A stretch of DNA of 64,000 bases, from contig KE546981.1 in assembly GCA_000442125.1 (NCBI GenBank), forward strand, positions 62,001-126,000, read 5' to 3'. Source of the stretch: Opeltia flavorubescens. Lineage: Eukaryota; Ascomycota; Lecanoromycetes; Teloschistales; Teloschistaceae. A model generated the notes under the pieces. It had not been told where the DNA came from and ran no database searches. It saw nothing but the letters and a program-made list of their open reading frames with translations. This document shows, one piece after another, positions 58,488-64,000 of this stretch. Position 1 is the first letter of the stretch, and each line of letters starts with the position of its first letter. Made by a program: the position numbers and the translations under genes.

Positions 58488-59609
58488 ATGGGATACTTAC
58501 TTATACCCGTTGACCCCATCGTAAAGCAAATATTCCGCGATATTATAGATTTCATGCGGCAGCGCCACTCCTCATCCTGGGGCATAGGAGCGCTAATGGA
58601 AGACAAATTTGACGCTGAGAAAGCGAAGCATGGTTTCATGCATGGCGTTCATTATTGGCATTTCTTAAGATATTTGTCCAGCTACGATGGTCCAGGAATA
58701 ATAGAAAAATCATTCACAGCTAGCGAGTTCTTTCAAATTCTCCACTCTCACCGCCAACATACGTATGCCGAATCCGTCTCGTTGGGCAGGTTCATCCATC
58801 ACCCCGGCCATTTACCTTCCCTTATCCACCTCGGAAAATTGAATGGCAAGACCCCAATCTGCCTTGCGGCAGGGTCCGATCGATATGATTACGAACTCAA
58901 CGGGTACTTCGACTATCGAGCCACATTCGGGAACCTTGAGTTCCCTGCCATCCATGCCGAGGCCGTAAATTATCCTGCTACACAACACCATCCGTCAGAA
59001 ACGACGATCCACCCACGCGGCGACCAGATTCTACGGCGCTTCCGAGACATCGGCCTCTTGATGATTGAATCTCAGCAGAGAAGGGGGATCTGGGAAATGA
59101 CTGGTCATGTGCTCGTAATAGACCTCGACAGGGATCGGCATCCTTGGCTGATCTTGGCAAAGACCTGGGACGACACCAGGCTGGAGGATTGGGAAGGAGG
59201 AGGAAGCTTCACCGCACCGGATACTGTGACAAGGGATGATATCTGCGAGCTTGGGATATTGCCAGATGATAAGAAAAATAGAACGACGATTGCAAGGTTC
59301 GTGCCATATCCTTCGCCTTCGAAAACCCCCGTGGCAGAGGCCGCAGAAACAGCATCGAAACCGAAACCATTCTTGCTGCGATTCAATGAAGATTTTGAAT
59401 TTGGGCTGGAAAGACATGGTGATCCCGATCCTTCTTCTGAAGACGGACCTATCCTGCCAACAGCAATGAGCTGGTACAGACGACGGGATGGGGAACATGT
59501 ATGTGTTGACGGGGAGCGAAAGGAGTATATGATACGCGAATGGGATACTGGCAGGTACTCTTATCCAGCCCTTGAGAATAAGTCCGGAGAACCAGTAGCA
59601 GAGGAGTAA
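58488..59609 (+). CDS. Orphan family member B (unknown function)
   Basis: An intronless gene of 373 aa, paralogous to those at 11438-12517 and 60173. Shared blocks: HLGKLNGKTP (114-123), LRRFRDIGLL (182-191), MTGHVLVIDLDRDRHPWLIL (204-223), GILPDDKKNRTTIARF, PFLLRFNEDFEFGLER and the end block MSWYRRRDGEHVCVDGERKE. It has diverged most in the segment before LGKLNG, where A and C share SYFP and B has GHLPSLI. There is no signal peptide or membrane helix. Function unknown. It lies in tandem with member C. Confidence 0.85.
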   Translation: MGYLLIPVDPIVKQIFRDIIDFMRQRHSSSWGIGALMEDKFDAEKAKHGFMHGVHYWHFLRYLSSYDGPGIIEKSFTASEFFQILHSHRQHTYAESVSLGRFIHHPGHLPSLIHLGKLNGKTPICLAAGSDRYDYELNGYFDYRATFGNLEFPAIHAEAVNYPATQHHPSETTIHPRGDQILRRFRDIGLLMIESQQRRGIWEMTGHVLVIDLDRDRHPWLILAKTWDDTRLEDWEGGGSFTAPDTVTRDDICELGILPDDKKNRTTIARFVPYPSPSKTPVAEAAETASKPKPFLLRFNEDFEFGLERHGDPDPSSEDGPILPTAMSWYRRRDGEHVCVDGERKEYMIREWDTGRYSYPALENKSGEPVAEE

Positions 59610-60172
59610 TCAACGAGCTCTTCTAATAGGACTGTGCAAATGTGACTGTGTTGCAGCCATTACATTCAGTACGAGTTCCGTACCTACGAATCGTCGGGAA
59701 TAAACAGGGGTATAGGTAGTAGAAAAACATATACTTTGGATCGTTTCCTTTAAGATTTATGTAAGCGTTAAATCGTACGGTTGACTCGGTGTACCTATAC
59801 CCTCTATTCTGATAAAGAGTCTGGTAAATATGCTCATCCGTAATGAGGTAAGAGTCATCGATACCTCGAATTTCAACATAGTACCTGCACCTTTCCAGGC
59901 TCTTCGTCCTGTACAACTTTGTCTTCCGGATGCCTTTCCACTTGATATAACTATTGATGATAGAGGTGGCTGATCAGATTGACCTGGCTCCTACGTATAA
60001 AAGCTCTGTCTGCACAACTTCACCACATACTCACTCTTTATTATTTGTGTACCGTCAGCCAATAACCATTATTGGACCAGTAAACGTTCAAATCAGCCTA
60101 TATTCTGCCCAAATACAAGCCCACAGTAGGGCCTCCTTTTAGTGCAGAAAAATTCAGTTGACAGTATAAACC
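59610..60172. other. Spacer between tandem family members
   Basis: Contains the promoter of member C. A 97-codon minus frame (59623-59916) starts with TTG and is not accepted as a gene. Confidence 0.45.
59995..60002 (+). promoter_or_regulatory. TATA box of family member C
   Basis: TATAAAAG lies about 170 bp upstream of ATG 60173 with a C/A-rich leader after it. Confidence 0.5.
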
Positions 60173-61345
60173 ATGGAGAGTAACGTAATCTACCCTGAAC
60201 CCGTCGTTCGAGTCTTCGTCGAGATCGAGCATTTCATTTACGAGCATCATTTCCTCGACGACGACCCGCAAATCGCCACAGGAGCCCTGTTCGAAGCGGA
60301 AAAGGCAAAGCATGAGTGCATGAAAGACATCGAATTGAATGATTACCATAGATACTGGGGTGATCAAGCAAGGAGGGGCATTATCCGCCAGATGGAGTCC
60401 ATACCATGCTACACAGCATCAGAACTATTCCAAAAGCTGCAATACGATCCTCTTATCACGCAAGCCGATTCCAAAAACTTCGAAACCTTCATCAACACTT
60501 CCTATTTCCCGAAGACTATTGAGCTGGGGAAATTGAACGGGGAAACACCATTCCGTTTTGCACCATACACCAACAACTTGCCGTTCGAAAAATTGCCCCG
60601 TGGTCTAGCTCTCACTGAAGTTCTTGCAAAATCTGTGAGCTATGCTGATGGGCACCTCCCATCAGAAGAAAGCGTAGATCCTGATGGAGATACGGTTCTT
60701 AGGCGGTTCCGCGAGGTAGGATATATCATCAAGCGATCGCGATATGGTTTATGGGGCATGACTGGACATATCCTCGTCATAGACCTCGATAGAAACCGCC
60801 ATCCGTGGTTGATCCTGGCGAGTGATTGGGAAGATTATGACGAAGAGTATCCCGTGACTTCCACCGCACCGGGATTTGTTATGATGAACGATTATAGCGT
60901 ACAAGGTGTGTTTCCCGATGATGGTGAGAGGACTGTCATTGCGAAATTTGTGCCACTTCCCTCCTCCTCCCAGAACACGGCCGTATCGTCGTCAATACCG
61001 TTTCTCCTACAATTTGGCGAGGGTTTTGAGTTTGGGCTCGAAAGGCCTAGGAACGGAGTCGTAGCAGCACCGGTAAAGGCGCAAATACCAGCACCAACAG
61101 CAGCGGCAGCAATAACGGCAGTAGAGGATTGCGGTATCTTCCTCCAGGGCGGTCCTAGCCTGCCAAGAATCATGACTTGGTTCAAGAAACCAAACGGGGA
61201 AGAAGTTTGCTTCGACGAGAACCGGGGTCTGTATATGACACGCGATCCCGCCACGGGCCAGTATGTCTACCCTCAATCTCGATACGTCGAATGGAATGCC
61301 ACTGCCGAACGAGCTGTGTGTCCAGACCCTCAAATATGGTGGTGA
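60173..61345 (+). CDS. Orphan family member C (unknown function)
   Basis: An intronless gene of 390 aa. It shares with A and B ELGKLNGETP (117-126), LRRFREVGYI (176-185), MTGHILVIDLDRNRHPWLIL (196-215), GVFPDDGERTVIAKF, PFLLQFGEGFEFGLER and the end block MTWFKKPNGEEVCFDENR, followed by YMTRDPATGQYVYP. It is closer to A than to B in the N-terminal half (NTSYFPKTIELG against NQSYFPRIIELG). An Ala-rich insert lies before the end block. It has no recognised domain, signal peptide or membrane segment. Function unknown. Confidence 0.85.
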   Translation: MESNVIYPEPVVRVFVEIEHFIYEHHFLDDDPQIATGALFEAEKAKHECMKDIELNDYHRYWGDQARRGIIRQMESIPCYTASELFQKLQYDPLITQADSKNFETFINTSYFPKTIELGKLNGETPFRFAPYTNNLPFEKLPRGLALTEVLAKSVSYADGHLPSEESVDPDGDTVLRRFREVGYIIKRSRYGLWGMTGHILVIDLDRNRHPWLILASDWEDYDEEYPVTSTAPGFVMMNDYSVQGVFPDDGERTVIAKFVPLPSSSQNTAVSSSIPFLLQFGEGFEFGLERPRNGVVAAPVKAQIPAPTAAAAITAVEDCGIFLQGGPSLPRIMTWFKKPNGEEVCFDENRGLYMTRDPATGQYVYPQSRYVEWNATAERAVCPDPQIWW

Positions 61346-61508
61346 AATCGAAGAAACGGCTCCGGACCCACTCGCCAGGATGCTCCGGATTTCGAAAACG
61401 ACCTGTTGATCCACACGAGGGTGCCATCAACCGACGAAGATTGTTTCCATTCTGGCTGGAAACACATCAATACCGTCTCTTCCACGGCCATTGATTCTCA
61501 ATCCCGCC

Positions 61509-63094
61509 TCATTTATCACCTCCCTTCCCACCACTCGTAGCCTTCTTGCCCTTCAGATTTCCCTCCTTCTCCTGCGTATCCACATGCCAAACCACATAAT
61601 TCGGCAATCCCCAGACTCCATAACCTGCCCTTTTTGCCATCGCCGCGAAGCCCTCGGTATCAGCCTGATTCTCGAAAGCGTAGCAGGGAAAGTTGATGCC
61701 TGATCTGTGGACGTCGGCCTTCACGAGGATATTGACGCCGCCGATGCCGTCGAGGGGGATTTCTTTGTGAAGATGCTTCTGGCGGGCGGAGGGGGATGTG
61801 TGGGCTTGCCAGGCGAGATAGGTGCGGTGGGTGCGGAATTCTTTGTAGCCTGATGGTGGAGGGGTGATTAGTGAGGGTATTTAGTCGGAGGGAGAAGAGT
61901 GATAACATGAGGAGTCCATTGTGATGATGGGGATGACAGAGGCGGTGGAGTTCCCAACGGTGTGATAGGATGGTCATTGGATCAATCGAAGAATTGAAGA
62001 GGAGCGGGTCGACGATGTCAAGGGCTTTGCACTCACCTTCAGCAAGAATGGTGTCTTTGTCCAAACGCGAGCGCAAACGGCGGCCACGCCATGATTCTTG
62101 CCAGGAATTGTAGTCATCTGCGAGCATGAACATATCAGCGTCTTTTATGAGCTACATGCACAAGGTGTCTCGTCTTACATCTTCCCTCGATGTCCTTGCC
62201 ATTGTCATCCATGCGATGGAACCAGATATCTACATAGAAATCAGCCAAAGACCAAGAGGCAGTCGAAGAAGCTAAGAAGATAAAAAGAATAGTAGGAGTT
62301 GAAATTCTTACTCGGCACAATAACATCCCGATCATGCTTCATGAGATCCTCAATCACCGTCTTCGGGTTCTCCACAACATCCACGTCTCTCCAATACACC
62401 CACCGATGCTCCGGCTTCAGCGCAGCATACAACAGGTAATTCCTCGCTCTCCCGATCCCTTTCCTCCGCGTTCCCTGCGCTTTGAAGCTATGCCGCTCTT
62501 CTACATCTTGAGGTAGGTCGTCGTCGAAGTCCTTTTCGACGACCGTGACGCTGTGGAAGCGGGAAGGATTGGCATGCGCTTGTAGACGCTCGAGTTCGGA
62601 GTTGAGTACAGACAGGGTATCGTCCTTTGAGTCTCCGACTAGGAACGCCAGATCGATGTTTTCGTGTGCGTACGTCAGCTCGTGGAGGAGTTGGAAATGC
62701 GTTTCTAGATGGGAGGCTGCGTCTCGGAGGGGCGTGAGGATTAGCACGCGGTCATGGCTGCCGTCGTGAGTGAGGGAAGCGTTATCGAGATCGATGTACT
62801 CGATACTTTGGGATTCCACGATCAATGGCTCGTGTGGGTTATGGAGTGCTGGAGCTCGCGTGGATGAGCCTTCTTGGTTTGGTTGAGAGGCTGTTGTTGG
62901 CGGATCATTGGAGTTCGAGCAAAGGAAGCTTGGCTGAGATTTAGCAGCAGATGGAGAAGGATTACACTTTAGTAGGAGACGCACCGGTGCCAGCCATTCG
63001 TCCAACGCCATAAAAAGATGAAAAGGAAGAATAATAGAAGATAGTAGAGCCGTCGCGTTGGCGTTAGACTGCTTAGACGTGGGCGTCTCGCCAT
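61509..63094 (-). CDS. mnn9: Mannan polymerase subunit, alpha-mannosyltransferase Mnn9/Anp1/Van1 family
   Basis: Five exons on the minus strand: 63094-62985, 62928-62312, 62229-62179, 62117-62037 and 61849-61509, 399 aa. Exon 1 encodes MARRPRLSS and a type II membrane anchor (LYYLLLFFLFIFLW), so the enzyme faces the Golgi lumen. The catalytic DxD is WRDVDVVE (218-220). NIWFHR, YDYNSWQESW and GLPNYVVWHVDTQEK follow, with junctions in agreement. It extends the alpha-1,6-mannan backbone in the Golgi. The ending favours Mnn9 over Anp1 or Van1. The first intron ends in an unusual AAG, so that junction is less certain than the others. Confidence 0.88.
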
Positions 63095-64000
63095 GATCCT
63101 TCCGTAGTTGCTAGCAACGCCAATACATCATATCCAGAACATGAGTACCCTCAAGGACTTGAAAAGTAAAAGCACTTTTTGCCTATGCTATGAATGTTCT
63201 CAATGGAAAAGAAATGCTATGATATACATCTTACGCAGCTTAGTTGCGGTAAAACGAGATCCGGCTACAAGGTAATTACGGTGATCAACAGGCTTCGACT
63301 GATGGTAAGCAGCATGTGATCCATGCATCTATAATACTGATGGGAGGGGAAGAACTATAGAAGGATCATATGGATGTCTTAGCTAGACTGAGAAGGTGTT
63401 GAAAGAGTTGTCAATCAAGCTTTTACTGGCGGCTTGGCAATAGGGCTGGAAAGTAAACATCGTCCTCCCTCGAGGAACTCCTGTATCACAGCTAATAATC
63501 ATCAACTTGCATTGTGATCTTTGATTACAGACTACAAGAGCTACCCTATTCCGCCCTCATCAATTGGGACTCTTGTTATCAAAGTTGTATCAAAGGTCTC
63601 TACCAACTATGTATGTATACATCGGCCCATGGACCTGCGGCTGAGGTATCCCATCCCTTACTATGGCACTAAAAACAGGGGCTACCATAACTATCTCGCC
63701 TTCGTCTCATTCTGTATCTACTATACAGGCTCGTAGTCGACAGTGTTACCAATTAGTCAAATATATATATAAGGCTACCAGGAAATCGATCTATCGATAT
63801 AGTCATCTTGGAAGCTCCCTGAACAAGAAGCACAGTGGGTGTACGCCAAGCTTTTTGATGTCATGAGTAGCAGGGGATGGGATCTCCAACGAGCACTCAA
63901 CACGTTCGAGGGTCGGTGACAAAAGTCCTGCCCCATAGGGGCTTGAGGGGCAATTTCTGCTTGGCCAGCTTTACCAGCTTGTAACTCCACCAGAATTTGT
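63095..64000. other. Intergenic, no gene seen
   Basis: A+T-rich promoter side of mnn9 to the window edge. Short frames only. Confidence 0.45.

Noticed and set aside
59623-59916. 97-codon minus-strand frame between family members B and C
   Set aside because: Starts with TTG and has no ATG near its beginning. No domain, and it sits in an A+T-rich spacer.

Overview
The window looks like nuclear DNA of a filamentous ascomycete (Pezizomycotina). Genes are interrupted by short introns, mostly 45-115 nt, with GT..AG ends and CTRAY-like branch sites. Recognisable products include calcineurin A, an SPX/EXS phosphate transporter of the Syg1 type, a Mnn9-type mannosyltransferase, a lanosterol-synthase-type cyclase and a pepsin-like secreted protease. 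I rebuilt the multi-exon genes by hand from splice sites and reading-frame continuity. Exon coordinates are in each entry.

Layout. 1-9.4 kb: the 3' end of an unrecognised gene, a secreted aspartic protease, a small Cys-rich secreted protein, a cytochrome P450 and the tRNA m1A58 methyltransferase subunit Trm61. 9.9-12.5 kb: a DEDD-exonuclease-like protein and the first member (A) of an unrecognised protein family. 12.5-18.4 kb: a gene-poor, A+T-richer stretch with diverged repeats. 18.4-25.6 kb: Syg1 (nine exons, two apparent GC-AG introns), an 8-Cys secreted protein and an esterase-fold protein without its catalytic residues. 26.1-37.0 kb: an ICln-like protein, a small coiled-coil protein, calcineurin A, a predicted mitochondrial membrane protein and a long single-pass membrane protein. 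37.9-43.3 kb: a small secreted protein, a short-chain dehydrogenase, a tiny CYSTM-like Cys-rich protein and a Ser-rich protein. 43.7-49.4 kb: an oxidosqualene cyclase and an FAD amine oxidase. 50.9-55.9 kb: an 8-Cys hydrophobin-like protein and a MATE-like transporter. 56.7-57.7 kb: a decayed quinone-oxidoreductase pseudogene. 58.5-61.3 kb: tandem members B and C of the unrecognised family. 61.5-63.1 kb: the Mnn9-type mannosyltransferase.

Most recognisable genes are housekeeping: signalling, phosphate transport, tRNA modification, sterol synthesis, cell-wall mannan. They are interspersed with accessory material: four small secreted proteins, a membrane-tail Cys-rich protein, a P450, a pseudogene and the orphan family. 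I see no convincing metabolic cluster, though the cyclase lies next to a flavin oxidase. The most novel item is the three-copy intronless family A/B/C, which has a strongly conserved core and no family I can name. No tRNA, rRNA, CRISPR or intact transposon was recognised.
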